From Gemmatimonadaceae bacterium (GTDB lineage: Bacteria; Gemmatimonadota; Gemmatimonadetes; Gemmatimonadales; Gemmatimonadaceae), in NCBI GenBank assembly GCA_025927495.1, contig JAICLH010000002.1, positions 1-47,606 of the forward strand: a stretch of DNA of 47,606 nt. The letters run 5' to 3'. The notes under the pieces were generated by a model that ran no database searches, was not told the DNA's origin, and saw only the letters and a program-made list of their open reading frames with translations. The position numbers were made by a program, and so were the translations under genes. Positions 15,952 to 25,244 of the stretch are shown one piece after another (positions within the stretch are counted from its first letter, which is position 1; every line of letters begins with the position of its first letter).

Positions 15952-16878
15952 GTGAGGCCGGCCGCATCGGCCTGGATCGCGCTCGCGATCGTGCTCGTCG
16001 TCGCGCCCGGCGTGTTAGGCGTGGCGTCGCGGACGCGGGCGTTGCTTACGCGTCGCCGGGGCGCTCCGGTGCTGCAGTCGTACTACGATCTCCTCAAGCT
16101 CCTGCGGCGCGGGAGCGTGTTGAGCGATACGACGTCACGCGTGTTTCGCGCAGCGCCCGTGTGTCTCGTTGCGTCGACGCTCCTGGCCGGCGCGGTGATT
16201 CCGTTAGACGGCAGGGCCGCGCTGATCCGGTTCCCCGGCGACGTCGTCGCGCTGGTGTACGCCCTTGCCTTCGGCCGGTTCCTGCTGGTGCTCGCGGCGC
16301 TCGACACGGGTTCAAGCTTCGAGGGCATGGGCGCCAGCCGCGAGGTGACCGTTGCATCCATCGTGGAGCTCGGGCTGTTCCTCTCGTTCGGCACGCTCGC
16401 AGCCCTCACGAAGACCAGCTCGCTCAGCGGAATGCTCGGTGCGCCGCTCGCGGCGGCGTGGCCCACCGGATCGCCGGCCATCCTGATGACCGCCGTTGGT
16501 CTCTTCGCGTTGATGCTCGCCGAATGCACCCGCGTGCCCGTCGATGATCCCGCCACGCATCTCGAGCTCACGATGATCCACGAAGTGATGATTCTCGATC
16601 ACAGCGGTCCGGATCTCGCGCTGATCCTGTACTCGTCTGCGCTCGAGCTGTCGATCATCGCCGCGATCATCGTGACGCTGCTCGCGCCCCGCGGCGACAT
16701 GCCGGTCGCGGTGTCGCTCGCCGTGCTGGCCGCCGGGCTGCTCGCGACCGGCGTCGCCATCGGCATCGTGGAAGCGACGGTGGCGCGCCTTCGGTTACCG
16801 AAGATTCCGTTGTATCTCGCCAGCGCCGCATCGCTCGGCCTGTTCAGCCTGGTCCTCGTTCTCTGGAGCAGCCCATGA
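15952..16878 (+). CDS. hyfC: HyfC/HycD-like membrane anchor (NuoH family)
   Basis: It starts at GTG 15952, seven bases after the hyfB stop, and encodes 308 residues with about eight membrane helices. It belongs to the respiratory complex I subunit 1 (NuoH) family: GAPVLQSYYDLLKLLRRGSV, LGRF-like AFGRFLLVLAALDTGSSFEGMGASRE, and AECTRVPVDDPATHLELTMIHE. The SSFEGMGASRE and DDPATHLELTMIHE loops form the cytoplasmic face that holds the quinone-chamber-like cavity and docks the hydrogenase-like arm. The protein is the expected connector between the antiporter subunits and the peripheral arm. It overlaps hyfE by four bases. Confidence 0.93.
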   Translation: MRPAASAWIALAIVLVVAPGVLGVASRTRALLTRRRGAPVLQSYYDLLKLLRRGSVLSDTTSRVFRAAPVCLVASTLLAGAVIPLDGRAALIRFPGDVVALVYALAFGRFLLVLAALDTGSSFEGMGASREVTVASIVELGLFLSFGTLAALTKTSSLSGMLGAPLAAAWPTGSPAILMTAVGLFALMLAECTRVPVDDPATHLELTMIHEVMILDHSGPDLALILYSSALELSIIAAIIVTLLAPRGDMPVAVSLAVLAAGLLATGVAIGIVEATVARLRLPKIPLYLASAASLGLFSLVLVLWSSP

Positions 16879-17516
16879 TGCAATCGGCAACGCACCTGTT
16901 GCTGTTGCTCGTCGTGCTCACGGACTTCGCGGTTCTCGGCACGTCGCGATTGAGCGCCTGCATCCGCTGGATCGCGTTCCAGGGCGCCGTCCTCGGGGTG
17001 CTGTCGCTGCTCGTGGGCGGGGATCTGGCCTGGAACGCCTGGCTGCTCGCGGCCGGCACGATCATCGTGAAAGCGATTCTGCTGCCGGCATTCCTCCGTT
17101 GGGCAATTCGGGAGGCGTCGATCCGCCGCGACGTGGAGCCGCTCGTCGGCTATCTCGCGTCGATGCTCCTCGGCGGCGCCGCGTTAGGCGTCTCGTTCGG
17201 GGTCGCCGTATCCATGCCGGCAACCGTGCGCAACGCGCTCCTCGTCCCCGTCGCGTTGGTCACGCTCATCATCGGCTTGATCGTGCTCATGACCAGGGTC
17301 AAGGCGATCACCCAGGTCATTGGATACCTGATGCTGGAAAACGGCGTGTACCTGTTCGGCATCACGCTCGCCCGTCGGGTTCCCTATCTCATCGAAGCCG
17401 GCGTTCTGCTCGACGTGTTCGTCGGCGTGTTCATCATGGGCATTGTCGTGTTCCACATCAATCGAGAATTCGACTCGATTTCGGCCGCCAACTTGTCGAC
17501 GCTGCGCGAATCGTGA
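16875..17516 (+). CDS. hyfE: HyfE-like membrane subunit (hydrogenase-4 component E, NuoK-related)
   Basis: This 213-residue hydrophobic protein has about six to seven membrane helices. It matches hydrogenase-4 component E, whose C-terminal half resembles NuoK: LMTRVKAITQVIGYLMLENGVYLFGI and the GVLLDVFVGVFIMGIVVFHI segment. The glutamate in MLENG corresponds to the conserved proton-path residue of NuoK. It is a small membrane subunit linking the antiporter-like modules. The start overlaps the hyfC stop (ATGA), and its stop shares a base with the hyfF start (TGATG), so it is translated in a coupled series. Confidence 0.9.
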   Translation: MMQSATHLLLLLVVLTDFAVLGTSRLSACIRWIAFQGAVLGVLSLLVGGDLAWNAWLLAAGTIIVKAILLPAFLRWAIREASIRRDVEPLVGYLASMLLGGAALGVSFGVAVSMPATVRNALLVPVALVTLIIGLIVLMTRVKAITQVIGYLMLENGVYLFGITLARRVPYLIEAGVLLDVFVGVFIMGIVVFHINREFDSISAANLSTLRES

Positions 17517-18967
17517 TGAGCGGAGTGACGGAGCCCCTACTTGTCGCGGTTCCGATCGCCGGAGCGGTGTTGGCCTATGCGATCCGGGCGAGCTCCTGGC
17601 GTTCGGCGGTGCTCGTCACCATCGCCGTGTTCCATTCCGCCATCGTCGTGTTGTTGTGGCGACAGTCCCCTGCTCCGATCGATGGGCGCTGGATCGATCT
17701 CGATGATCTGGGCCTGATCGTGCTCAGCGTCGCGAGCGCGGTGTTCCTGAGCGTCGCCGTGTATGCGGCCGCCTATCTGCGGTCCAACACTCCCCGCGGC
17801 GGCCGGGTGTTCGTGTCGTGCCTGCTCGTATTCCTGGGCACCACCTCGCTCGTCGCGCTGAGCCAGCAACTCGCACTCCTGTGGGTTGGCCTCGAGGGCA
17901 CCACACTCTCGCTTGCACCGCTCATCTATTCGCGGCACGATCGCCCGTCGCTCGAGGCGGTGTGGAAGTACCTGGTCCTGTCATCGGTTGGCATCGCCCT
18001 GGCGCTGCTCGCCGTGTTTCTCCTCGCCGACGCTCAAGCAGCCGATGCCGGTGCACGTACGTTGTTGCTCACCGATCTGACCAGCCGGGCGACGTTGCTC
18101 GACCCCTGGTGGTTGCGGGCGGCGTACATCTTCGCGCTCGTTGGCTTCGGCACGAAGATGGGGCTCGCGCCGCTGCACACGTGGAAACCGGACGCGTACG
18201 GTGAGGCGCCGAGCCTCGTGGGCGGCCTGTTGGCGGGCACGCTGACCACGTGCGCGTTTCTCGGCGTGGCCCGCTTCACCCAGATCGCAACCGCGGCCGG
18301 CCTCGATCAATTCGTTAGGCCGCTGCTGATCGCGGCCGGCGTGCTCTCGCTCGTCATCGCGGCCGCATTCATCATCGGACAATCCGACGTCAAGCGGATG
18401 CTCGCGTACTCGAGCGTCGAGCATATGGGCCTGCTCGTGCTCGGACTGGGCGTCGGTGGTGTGGGGGCATACGGTTCGGTCCTGCACATGCTCAACAACG
18501 GCCTCGTCAAGGGCGCGTTGTTTCTTGCCGTCGGAAATCTCGTGCTGGCGGCCGGAACGGCGGTTGCCGCGGACATGCGCGGCATGCGCATGGTGCGCCC
18601 CGCGACGGCCCTGCTGGTGCTCGCCGGACTGTTTGCGATCAGCGGGTCGCCGCCGTTCGGCTTGTTCGTGAGCGAATTCGCGATCATCGATGGGACTCTT
18701 CAGCAGAACCATCCGTGGATTGCGATCATCACCATCGGTCTGTTGACGCTGATCTTCGTCGGGCTGGCGCGCATGATCATCGCGATTCTCTATGCGCCAA
18801 GGCCCGAGCCGCTCGACGCGAGCGCGCCCGAACGCGAGCGCCCGCCGTTCGTGATCGCGCCGGCGTTTCTGATGGCGATCGTGCTCCTGTTAGGCATCTA
18901 TATTCCGCCTTCGCTCCAGGCGGCGCTGGCACGGGCCGCCGCGACGCTCGGCGGACACAGCCCATGA
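17516..18967 (+). CDS. hyfF: HyfF-like proton-translocating subunit (NuoM/N family)
   Basis: The ORF track extends this frame back to 17099, but that part is out-of-frame hyfE sequence. The ATG at 17516 (MSGVTEPLLVAVPIAGAVL) gives 483 residues with about 13-14 membrane helices. Conserved features include the glutamate in LLWVGLEGTTLS, the lysine in GFGTKMGLAPLHTWKPDAY, QSDVKRMLAYSSVEHMG and ISGSPPFGLFVSEF, all characteristic of the second antiporter-like subunit in hydrogenase-4 complexes. It would provide a second proton path beside HyfB. Overlaps with hyfE (TGATG) and with the large-subunit gene (ATGA) put it in the same transcript. Confidence 0.92.
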   Translation: MSGVTEPLLVAVPIAGAVLAYAIRASSWRSAVLVTIAVFHSAIVVLLWRQSPAPIDGRWIDLDDLGLIVLSVASAVFLSVAVYAAAYLRSNTPRGGRVFVSCLLVFLGTTSLVALSQQLALLWVGLEGTTLSLAPLIYSRHDRPSLEAVWKYLVLSSVGIALALLAVFLLADAQAADAGARTLLLTDLTSRATLLDPWWLRAAYIFALVGFGTKMGLAPLHTWKPDAYGEAPSLVGGLLAGTLTTCAFLGVARFTQIATAAGLDQFVRPLLIAAGVLSLVIAAAFIIGQSDVKRMLAYSSVEHMGLLVLGLGVGGVGAYGSVLHMLNNGLVKGALFLAVGNLVLAAGTAVAADMRGMRMVRPATALLVLAGLFAISGSPPFGLFVSEFAIIDGTLQQNHPWIAIITIGLLTLIFVGLARMIIAILYAPRPEPLDASAPERERPPFVIAPAFLMAIVLLLGIYIPPSLQAALARAAATLGGHSP

Positions 18968-20475
18968 CGCCGGCACCAGGCGTGCGCATCGGGAACCGCC
19001 GCAGCGCGCCCGTGGCCGGCATCCCCGTGTTAGGTCTAACGGAGTTCGGCGCGCAGATCGAGGCGGCGACTGCCGGCGGCTGGCGCATCGTGACGCTCTT
19101 CGGCACGCCCGAAACCGCGGACGAGTTGCGGCTCATCTGCGTGATGGCGCACGATGCACGCGGCGACCTGGCGGTCACCAGCGCGCTCGTGGGGCGCGAC
19201 TATCCGGCGATCAGCGCCAGATCGCGCCAGGCCGGGCGGTTCGAGTGCGAGATCGCCGAACAGTGCGCAGCGCGCCCGCACGGACATCCGCGACTGCGCG
19301 CGGTGCGCCGCCACGCCCCGGATCACGCGCCGTCGCATTGGCACGGCGGCTCCGCGGACGCATTGGCCAACGGGCTGACGACGATCGGCGGAGACGAGGT
19401 GCACGAGGTCGCCGTCGGGCCCGTGCACGCGGGCATCATCGAGCCCGGCCATTTTCGATTCAACGCGCACGGCGAGGAGATTCTGTCACTCGACGTCGTG
19501 TTAGGCTATCAGCATCGCGGCGTGGAGCGCCTCCTCGAGTGCACGCCGCGCGATCGCGCGATGTACGTGGCGGAGTCGATTGCGGGCGACAGCGTTATCG
19601 CGCACGCGAGCGCGTACTGCGGCGCGATCGAGGCGCTCGGCCGCAGTCACAAGAGCCCGCGCGCGCAGGCCATTCGCGGCATCGCGCTCGAGCTGGAGCG
19701 GCTCGCCAATCATATCGGCGATCTGGGCGCGCTCTCGGGCGACGTCGCCTATCAGCCCGCGGCCTCGTACTTTGGCCGAATGCGCGGCGACTGCCTGAAC
19801 CTGCTCATGGCGATGTCGGGCAATCGCTACGGACGTGGATTGGTGCGGCCCGGCGGTACAACGTTCGATATCGATGCGGGGACTGCGCGCGACATCGAGC
19901 ACGGCATGGCGCGGCTCGGCGATGACTTCCGCGCCACCGCGGATCTGTTCTTCGGCGCGTCGACGGTCCAGTCGCGGCTCGAAGGCGTTGGCGTTGTATC
20001 CGCCGCGACCTGCATCGCCGAGGGGTTCGTCGGCATTGTCGCGCGCGCATGCGACGTCCCGCGCGACGTGCGCCACGACCATCCCTACGGCGTGTTTCGC
20101 TTCGCACAGATCCCGGTGTCGACCGCGTGGGCCGGCGACGTATACGCGCGCGCGCTGGTGCGGCGGCTGGAGGTTCAACGGTCGATCGCGTTCATCGCCG
20201 AACAGGTGCACTCCCTGCCTGGCGGCGAGACGCGTGCGCCTTGCGGCGCGCTGGCGCGAAACGAATTTGTCGTCGCGCTGGAGGAGGGCTGGCGCGGCGA
20301 GGTGGCGCACGCGGTGCTCACCGATGCCACCGGTAGCGTTAGGCGTCACAAGGTGACCGATCCGTCATTCCACAACTGGCCGGCGATCGAGGTCGCCATG
20401 CCCGGCAACCAGATCTCGGACTTTCCGTTGTCCAACAAGAGCTTCAATCTCTCGTATGCCGGCCATGACTTGTGA
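18964..20475 (+). CDS. Hydrogenase-like large subunit (HyfG/NuoCD family) lacking Ni-Fe ligands
   Basis: The ATG at 18964 overlaps the hyfF stop and gives 503 residues; the track's earlier start is a shadow. Residues 1-150 form a NuoC-like 30-kDa domain, then a NuoD/HyfG core with HFRFNAHGEEILSLDV and LGYQHRGVERLLE. In true group 4 hydrogenases the next helix carries the first Ni-Fe motif (ERICGIC); here it is ESIAGDS at about 204, with both cysteines gone. The C-terminal DPCxxC motif is replaced by DPSFHNW at about 466. All four metal ligands are thus absent, so hydrogen cannot be its substrate. This matches energy-converting hydrogenase-related (Ehr) complexes, whose redox partner is unresolved. 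The gene is intact, so loss of the cysteines looks selected rather than decay. Confidence 0.88.
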   Translation: MTPAPGVRIGNRRSAPVAGIPVLGLTEFGAQIEAATAGGWRIVTLFGTPETADELRLICVMAHDARGDLAVTSALVGRDYPAISARSRQAGRFECEIAEQCAARPHGHPRLRAVRRHAPDHAPSHWHGGSADALANGLTTIGGDEVHEVAVGPVHAGIIEPGHFRFNAHGEEILSLDVVLGYQHRGVERLLECTPRDRAMYVAESIAGDSVIAHASAYCGAIEALGRSHKSPRAQAIRGIALELERLANHIGDLGALSGDVAYQPAASYFGRMRGDCLNLLMAMSGNRYGRGLVRPGGTTFDIDAGTARDIEHGMARLGDDFRATADLFFGASTVQSRLEGVGVVSAATCIAEGFVGIVARACDVPRDVRHDHPYGVFRFAQIPVSTAWAGDVYARALVRRLEVQRSIAFIAEQVHSLPGGETRAPCGALARNEFVVALEEGWRGEVAHAVLTDATGSVRRHKVTDPSFHNWPAIEVAMPGNQISDFPLSNKSFNLSYAGHDL

Positions 20476-20532
20476 CGCATCCGCGCGGCCGGCGCGCTGC
20501 GAGCCGGCGCGCGCCGAGCACGTCGCCCCCCG

Positions 20533-21294
20533 GTGGACATGCTGAGCTTTCTGCGCACCCTGCTGCGTGAGCGCCGATCCACATCGCCGTTCCCCGGCAT
20601 GGTGCCGCCGTTCCCGCCTCGCTTCCGCGGCCGGCCGGCGATCACGCGCCTAACCGACGGGACGCGGGCGCTGCCCGTGGTCGACCTCGGCGCGTGCCTC
20701 TTCTCGCCGGAGGAGACGATTCGGGCGGACGGCGCCGAACTCGCGTTCACACCAGCCATTGACATGTCGGCTCGCGCGCGCCCATCGCTGGTGACCGACA
20801 CGGGACGGGTCGCCTTCGGCGACGCGCTCGGTGAGCGGATGCGCGCGCTACTCGGGCGCTCGCTCCGGCTTCGCTCGGTCGTGGCCGGAAGCTGCGCGGG
20901 CTGCGAAGGCGAACTCACCGCGCTCTCCAACGCCGTCTTCGACATCGCCCGCTTCGGCGTGCAATTCGTGGCTTCGCCGCGGCACGCGGACGGCATTGTG
21001 ATCACGGGCGTCGTCAACCGCAACATGGTTGGAGCGCTCGAGCGCACGTACGACGCCGTTCCCGATCCGCGTCTCGTGATCGCCGTCGGCGCGTGCCCGG
21101 CGAGCGGCGGGCCGTTCCACGGCAGCCCGGAGATCGCCGGCATCCCCGATGCGATACCCGTCGATCTCTGGATTCCGGGCTGTCCGCCGCACCCGCTCAC
21201 CATCATGGACGGCATCCTGCGCCTGCTCGGCCGGTTAGGCACCGGGGCGCGGGCTGCGGCGGATCGTGCGCCCGGCGCGGGGCCGAGTACCTGA
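20533..21294 (+). CDS. Hydrogenase-like small subunit (HyfI/NuoB family) with degenerate N-terminal ferredoxin-like region
   Basis: This protein is 253 residues from GTG 20533 (ATG 20539 is also possible). The C-terminal half is a NuoB/HyfI domain that keeps all four cysteines for the proximal 4Fe-4S cluster: C121 and C124 in GSCAGCEGE, C188 in GACPASGG, and C217 in PGCPPHP. The N-terminal 100 residues look like a worn HyfH/NuoI ferredoxin: FRGRP near 31, and DLGACLFSPEE at 51-61 where ferredoxins have DLGRCIYCGRCEE. Only C55 remains, so this region cannot hold two clusters. No separate ferredoxin gene exists in the operon. The subunit pairs with the large subunit upstream; the electron donor is unknown. 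The stop shares a base with the TetR start (TGATG). Confidence 0.85.
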   Translation: MDMLSFLRTLLRERRSTSPFPGMVPPFPPRFRGRPAITRLTDGTRALPVVDLGACLFSPEETIRADGAELAFTPAIDMSARARPSLVTDTGRVAFGDALGERMRALLGRSLRLRSVVAGSCAGCEGELTALSNAVFDIARFGVQFVASPRHADGIVITGVVNRNMVGALERTYDAVPDPRLVIAVGACPASGGPFHGSPEIAGIPDAIPVDLWIPGCPPHPLTIMDGILRLLGRLGTGARAAADRAPGAGPST

Positions 21295-21905
21295 TGCCGG
21301 GCCACAAAGCCTCCGAGGATGCGCGCCGCAGGCAGATCGTCCGCGCCGCGTACGACATCGCGTCGCGCGAAGGACTCGCCGGCCTCACCGTTAGGCGCGT
21401 CGCCACACGCGCCGGACTCAGCACCGGGCTCGTCCTTTTTCACTTCACGAACAAGGAGCGCCTCGTCGTCGCGCTGCTCGATTACGTCCTCGAGACGACG
21501 ACGGTGCTACGCATCACACCGGACATCAGCGCCATCCCCGCGCCGCTGGACCGGTTGCTCGCGCTATTGCGGCAGGAGATGCTTCGCCTGGCCTCCGAGC
21601 CGCGGCGCCTGCGGTTGTTCTTCGATTTCTGGGCCAAGGGCCTGACCGAGCCACTCGTCCGGATGAAGATGCAGGCCGAGCTGGACCGCTATCGTGAAGC
21701 GTTGCGGCCGATCGCCGCCGACGTGCTCGCCGCCGAGCCCGAGCGATTCGTCGGCGTGACTGCCCGCGGGCTGGCGGCTGTGGCGGTGAGCGTCATCAAA
21801 GGCTGCGCGGTGCAGTCGATGATCGACCCGGCGCATTTCGACATCGATGAGTTCCTCGCCGCGACGACCGGACTGATGGGCCAATTCGCGCGCGTCGCAG
21901 ACTAA
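21294..21905 (+). CDS. TetR/AcrR family transcriptional regulator (BetI-like)
   Basis: The ATG at 21294 ([16 protein letters not shown]) overlaps the small-subunit stop by one base and gives 203 residues; the track's earlier start reads out-of-frame upstream sequence. The N-terminal HTH is clear: ILxAA-like [41 protein letters not shown]. The ligand-binding half resembles BetI-like regulators ([25 protein letters not shown]). As the last gene of the Hyf-like operon it is probably an autoregulator of that operon, working beside the HTH-EIIA protein at the operon head. Its effector cannot be inferred. It converges on msrA, overlapping it by four bases at the 3' end. Confidence 0.88.
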   Translation: MPGHKASEDARRRQIVRAAYDIASREGLAGLTVRRVATRAGLSTGLVLFHFTNKERLVVALLDYVLETTTVLRITPDISAIPAPLDRLLALLRQEMLRLASEPRRLRLFFDFWAKGLTEPLVRMKMQAELDRYREALRPIAADVLAAEPERFVGVTARGLAAVAVSVIKGCAVQSMIDPAHFDIDEFLAATTGLMGQFARVAD

Positions 21906-22447
21906 CGCAACGCCCCGGCGACCTTCTCGCCGCGCTTGGGCAGCACCCATCCCGGCCGCACGAAGTGGCACGTGTAGCCGTTGGGGATGCGCTCGAGATA
22001 GTCCTGGTGCTCGGGCTCCGCCTCCCAGAACGCTCCGGCCGGCGACACCTCTGTCACGACTTTGCCGGGCCAGAGTCCCGACGCGTCGACGTCGGCAATC
22101 GTGTCGCGCGCGATGCGCTCCTGCTCCGGCGTCGTGTAAAAAATGGCGGAGCGATAGCTCATCCCGATGTCGTTGCCTTGGCGGTGGCGGGTGGTGGGGT
22201 CGTGGATCTGGAAGAAGAATTCGAGCAGCTTGCGAAAGCTGGTCTTGGCGGGATCGAAGATGATCTCGATCGACTCGGCGTGGGTGCCGTGGTTGCGATA
22301 TGTTGCGTTCGGCACGTCGCCACCCGAGTATCCGACGCGCGTCGAGATGACGCCGGGTTGCCGGCGGATGAGTTGCTGCACGCCCCAAAAGCAGCCGCCG
22401 GCAAGGACGGCGCGTTCGGTATTGCTGGTATCGACAGCGTTTGTCAT
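21902..22447 (-). CDS. msrA: Peptide-methionine (S)-S-oxide reductase MsrA
   Basis: This 181-residue protein is full length for MsrA. The catalytic cysteine is in [14 protein letters not shown], followed by [40 protein letters not shown] and [12 protein letters not shown], all diagnostic. It reduces methionine-S-sulfoxide in oxidised proteins using thioredoxin. The C-terminal resolving cysteines of the E. coli enzyme are not seen; one further cysteine is in [12 protein letters not shown]. Upstream on the minus strand GAGGAGGGAACTGCC gives a strong ribosome-binding site at the ATG at 22447. It has its own transcript, convergent with the TetR gene. Confidence 0.95.
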   Translation of the reverse strand: MTNAVDTSNTERAVLAGGCFWGVQQLIRRQPGVISTRVGYSGGDVPNATYRNHGTHAESIEIIFDPAKTSFRKLLEFFFQIHDPTTRHRQGNDIGMSYRSAIFYTTPEQERIARDTIADVDASGLWPGKVVTEVSPAGAFWEAEPEHQDYLERIPNGYTCHFVRPGWVLPKRGEKVAGALR

Positions 22448-22559
22448 GGCAGTTCCCTCCTCTGCTCACCCTAAGCCGGACCCAGCGTCATTTCAAGATG
22501 CCTCACATCATGCGGCGTCGGACCGGGACAGCGGCGTTGTAAATAGCGGTGTCGCGACG

Positions 22560-25241
22560 TCAGTCCGCGCGCAGCGCCACGTTGGGATCCACGCGCGCGG
22601 CACGCACCGCCGGCACCGCGCTCGCCAGACACGTCACGCCCAGCAGCACGCCGGCCACCAGCAGCACGACGGCCGGGTCACGCGGCGACACGTCGAACAA
22701 CAACGGCGACAACCACCGGCCGGCAACGAGCGCCAGCAGGATGCCGATGCCCATCCCGATCGCGCCCAGCCGCAAGCCGTCACGCAGCACGAGCGCTGTG
22801 AGGTGTGCGACCCGGGCGCCAAGCGCGATGCGGACGCCGATCTCGTGCGTGCGCTGGGTGACGTTGTAGGCGATCACGCTGTAGATGCCGATCGCCGCCA
22901 GCAGGAGCGCCAGCATGCCTAACGCAGAAAACATCGTCGCGCCGATCTGCCACGATTGTTCGGCGGTTCCCACGATGCGGCCGAACGGCATCACCACCAC
23001 ATAGGACACCCCGGGCATCGCCGCCTGCAGGCGCCGGCGGACCGCCTCCACGTAGTCCGCGCCGCGGCCGCGGACGCGGACGTACAGGCCGTACGTGGCC
23101 CGATTCGCCTGATCCGCCGCGATGTAGTAGTTGGCCTCCGCCGTGTGCGAAATGCCGCGCGTGACCGTGTTCTCCGACACGCCCACGACCGTTGAACACC
23201 CGCCGGCATCCACCTTGACGCATTTGCCTAACGGATTCTCCCCGGGCCACAGGCGGTGCGCCATCTCCGCGCTGACGACGATCGCCAGCGGCGATCCCGC
23301 CCGGTCCGTGGAATCGATCGCCCGCCCGGCCACGATCCGCGTGCCCACCGTGCGAAAGTATCCGGGCGACACGAGCTGCAGCTCGAACGGTCCCAGGCGG
23401 CCCGCCGAGTCGATGCCGGGGACGTCGATGCGCGTCCCCTCAAAGCTGTAGAATGGCGTGCTCACCATTTGCGTCGCCCCGGCGACGCCGGGCACCAGGG
23501 ACGCCTCGTCGGTCAGCCGCTGCATCAGGCGCTTCTGCTCGTCGACGGATAGCTGCATCCCGCGCAGATTGACCTCGGCCACCAGCGTGTGATCGACGTC
23601 GTAGCCTAACGGCATGGCGCGGACGTTGGCGAAGCTGCGCACGAACAAGCCGGCCGCGACGAGCAGGGCGGTCGAGAGCGCGCCCTGCACGACGACGAGC
23701 GCCGTGCGCGCCCGCGACCGCTGGTACGTTCCCTCGCGCACGCCCGCCTTGAGCGACGCGGCCAGGTCGCCGCGCAGGCCCACGAGCGCCGGCGCCAGCG
23801 ACGTGGCGATCCCGACGATGAGCGTGATCGCCGCGCAGAAGATCACCGTGCGCGCGTCGAGCGCGCGGCCGCCCGGGCCGGCGCCGCCGTAGAGCCGCAT
23901 GAAGCCCCCCGCCACGAGCCACCCTATGCCCAACCCAGTTAGTCCGCCGGCCGCGGCGAGCAGCAGTCCCTCGCTGAGGAGCTGCGCCACCAGGCGCCCG
24001 CGCCCCACGCCCAACGCCAGGCGCAGCGCGATCTCGCGCCGTCGCCGGAACGCGCGCGCCAGCATCAGCCCCGCGACGTTCGCCCCGGCGACGATGAGCG
24101 TCACCAGCGCCACCGCGCCCACCCAGAACGGAATGCGACCCTGGGCACCGGCGTCCGGCCCTCTGGCCGACGGCGTCGGCGCGAGAATCATCGCGGGCTT
24201 GGCGACATCCACCGGCGCGAGCGTGGGGTCCATGGCGCGCTCCGCCTGCCAGCTGCGCCGGTACGCGGTCGACAGATCCGCGGTCGCTCCCTCCGCCGAG
24301 ACGCCCGGCTTGCGTCGGACAAGGATGCCCAGCCAACCCCAGTTGTAGTTGTCGGCGAACGTCGATTTTCGGAGTCCGCCGTACGCCGTGACTGGAATCC
24401 ACGCGACTGGCGTATCGCCATCGGCCATGCCGGCAAAGCCCTGGGGCGCGACACCGATAATCGTATATGAACCACGATCGATCGCGATCTGCCGTCCGAG
24501 CACGTCGCGCCGGCCACCGTAGCGCGACTGCCAATACGGATAGCTGAGCACGGCGACTAACGCACCGCGGGGCGCCCGATCTTCGGATGCCGAGTAGAAT
24601 CGGCCGAGCGCGGGCTTGGCATCGAAGAACGAGAAGAAGCTCGCGCTGGCCCGGCCCACGGGCACCTCGGACGCGTCCTGCCCAACGCCCACCGCGAGGA
24701 CGCCGACGGAGAAGGCCGCGGCCTGCGAGAACGACGACGACCACTGTGTGAGGTCGACATAGCGCCGGTACTCGAACGACTCGTCGATGCGGTGCTTGCC
24801 GCGGAAGTCGTACGCGCGGTACGCCCGGCTCACGGACGATGGATCGTGCATCATGGGCGGCGGCTGGAACATCAGCCGATCGATCACGCTGAAGATGCCC
24901 GCTGTGGCGCCGATGCCGAGTCCCAGCGTGATGACGACGGCGAGTGTGAAGCCCGGCGTGAGGCGCAGCGTACGCACGGCATAGCGAAGGTCCTGCGCCG
25001 CGGCATCGAACAACCCGACGCCGCGCGCGTCGCGGTCATCGTCCTTGATCCGCTCGACGCCGCCTAACACAATGCGCGCCCGCCGCTCGGCTTCCCGTCG
25101 CGGCACCCCGGCGCGCACGTACTTCTCGGCCTCGCGCTCGAGGTGAAACCGCAGCTCGTCGTCCAGCTCTCGCTCCACCGCGTCGCGCCGCACGATGGCG
25201 CGCATGCGATGCACCAGCTCACTGAAGACTCGGCCGAGCAT
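22560..25241 (-). CDS. ADOP-type ABC transporter permease (MacB-PCD/FtsX, copy 1)
   Basis: This 893-residue protein has the layout of acidobacterial duplicated orphan permeases: an N-terminal cytosolic prefix (ELDDELRFHLEREAEKYVRAGVPRREAERRA), a membrane helix (TPGFTLAVVITLGLGIGATAGIFSVID), a MacB-type periplasmic domain, an FtsX block (REIALRLALGVGRGRLVAQLL), a second periplasmic domain, and a final FtsX block (THEIGVRIALGARVAHLTALVLRDG). No ATPase gene is nearby, as usual for ADOPs. They probably act in envelope export or mechanotransmission with a distant MacB-like ATPase. It is preceded by a padR gene three bases away, forming a regulator-permease pair. It is paralogous to the equally long protein at 31337-34018. 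Confidence 0.93.
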   Translation of the reverse strand: MLGRVFSELVHRMRAIVRRDAVERELDDELRFHLEREAEKYVRAGVPRREAERRARIVLGGVERIKDDDRDARGVGLFDAAAQDLRYAVRTLRLTPGFTLAVVITLGLGIGATAGIFSVIDRLMFQPPPMMHDPSSVSRAYRAYDFRGKHRIDESFEYRRYVDLTQWSSSFSQAAAFSVGVLAVGVGQDASEVPVGRASASFFSFFDAKPALGRFYSASEDRAPRGALVAVLSYPYWQSRYGGRRDVLGRQIAIDRGSYTIIGVAPQGFAGMADGDTPVAWIPVTAYGGLRKSTFADNYNWGWLGILVRRKPGVSAEGATADLSTAYRRSWQAERAMDPTLAPVDVAKPAMILAPTPSARGPDAGAQGRIPFWVGAVALVTLIVAGANVAGLMLARAFRRRREIALRLALGVGRGRLVAQLLSEGLLLAAAGGLTGLGIGWLVAGGFMRLYGGAGPGGRALDARTVIFCAAITLIVGIATSLAPALVGLRGDLAASLKAGVREGTYQRSRARTALVVVQGALSTALLVAAGLFVRSFANVRAMPLGYDVDHTLVAEVNLRGMQLSVDEQKRLMQRLTDEASLVPGVAGATQMVSTPFYSFEGTRIDVPGIDSAGRLGPFELQLVSPGYFRTVGTRIVAGRAIDSTDRAGSPLAIVVSAEMAHRLWPGENPLGKCVKVDAGGCSTVVGVSENTVTRGISHTAEANYYIAADQANRATYGLYVRVRGRGADYVEAVRRRLQAAMPGVSYVVVMPFGRIVGTAEQSWQIGATMFSALGMLALLLAAIGIYSVIAYNVTQRTHEIGVRIALGARVAHLTALVLRDGLRLGAIGMGIGILLALVAGRWLSPLLFDVSPRDPAVVLLVAGVLLGVTCLASAVPAVRAARVDPNVALRAD

Positions 25242-25244
25242 GGG

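Noticed and set aside
13989-20475. Respiratory complex I (nuo) operon
   Set aside because: NuoE/F/G and NuoI/J genes are absent, and the membrane subunits match HyfB/C/E/F more closely than NuoL/M/N/H.
13989-21294. Functional group 4 [NiFe] hydrogenase or formate hydrogenlyase
   Set aside because: The large subunit lacks all four nickel-iron cysteines, and no formate dehydrogenase, ferredoxin gene or hydrogenase maturation gene is present.
22560-25241. Complete MacAB-type ABC exporter
   Set aside because: Neither permease has an adjacent ATPase or MacA adaptor, and the prefix domain is characteristic of orphan ADOP permeases.
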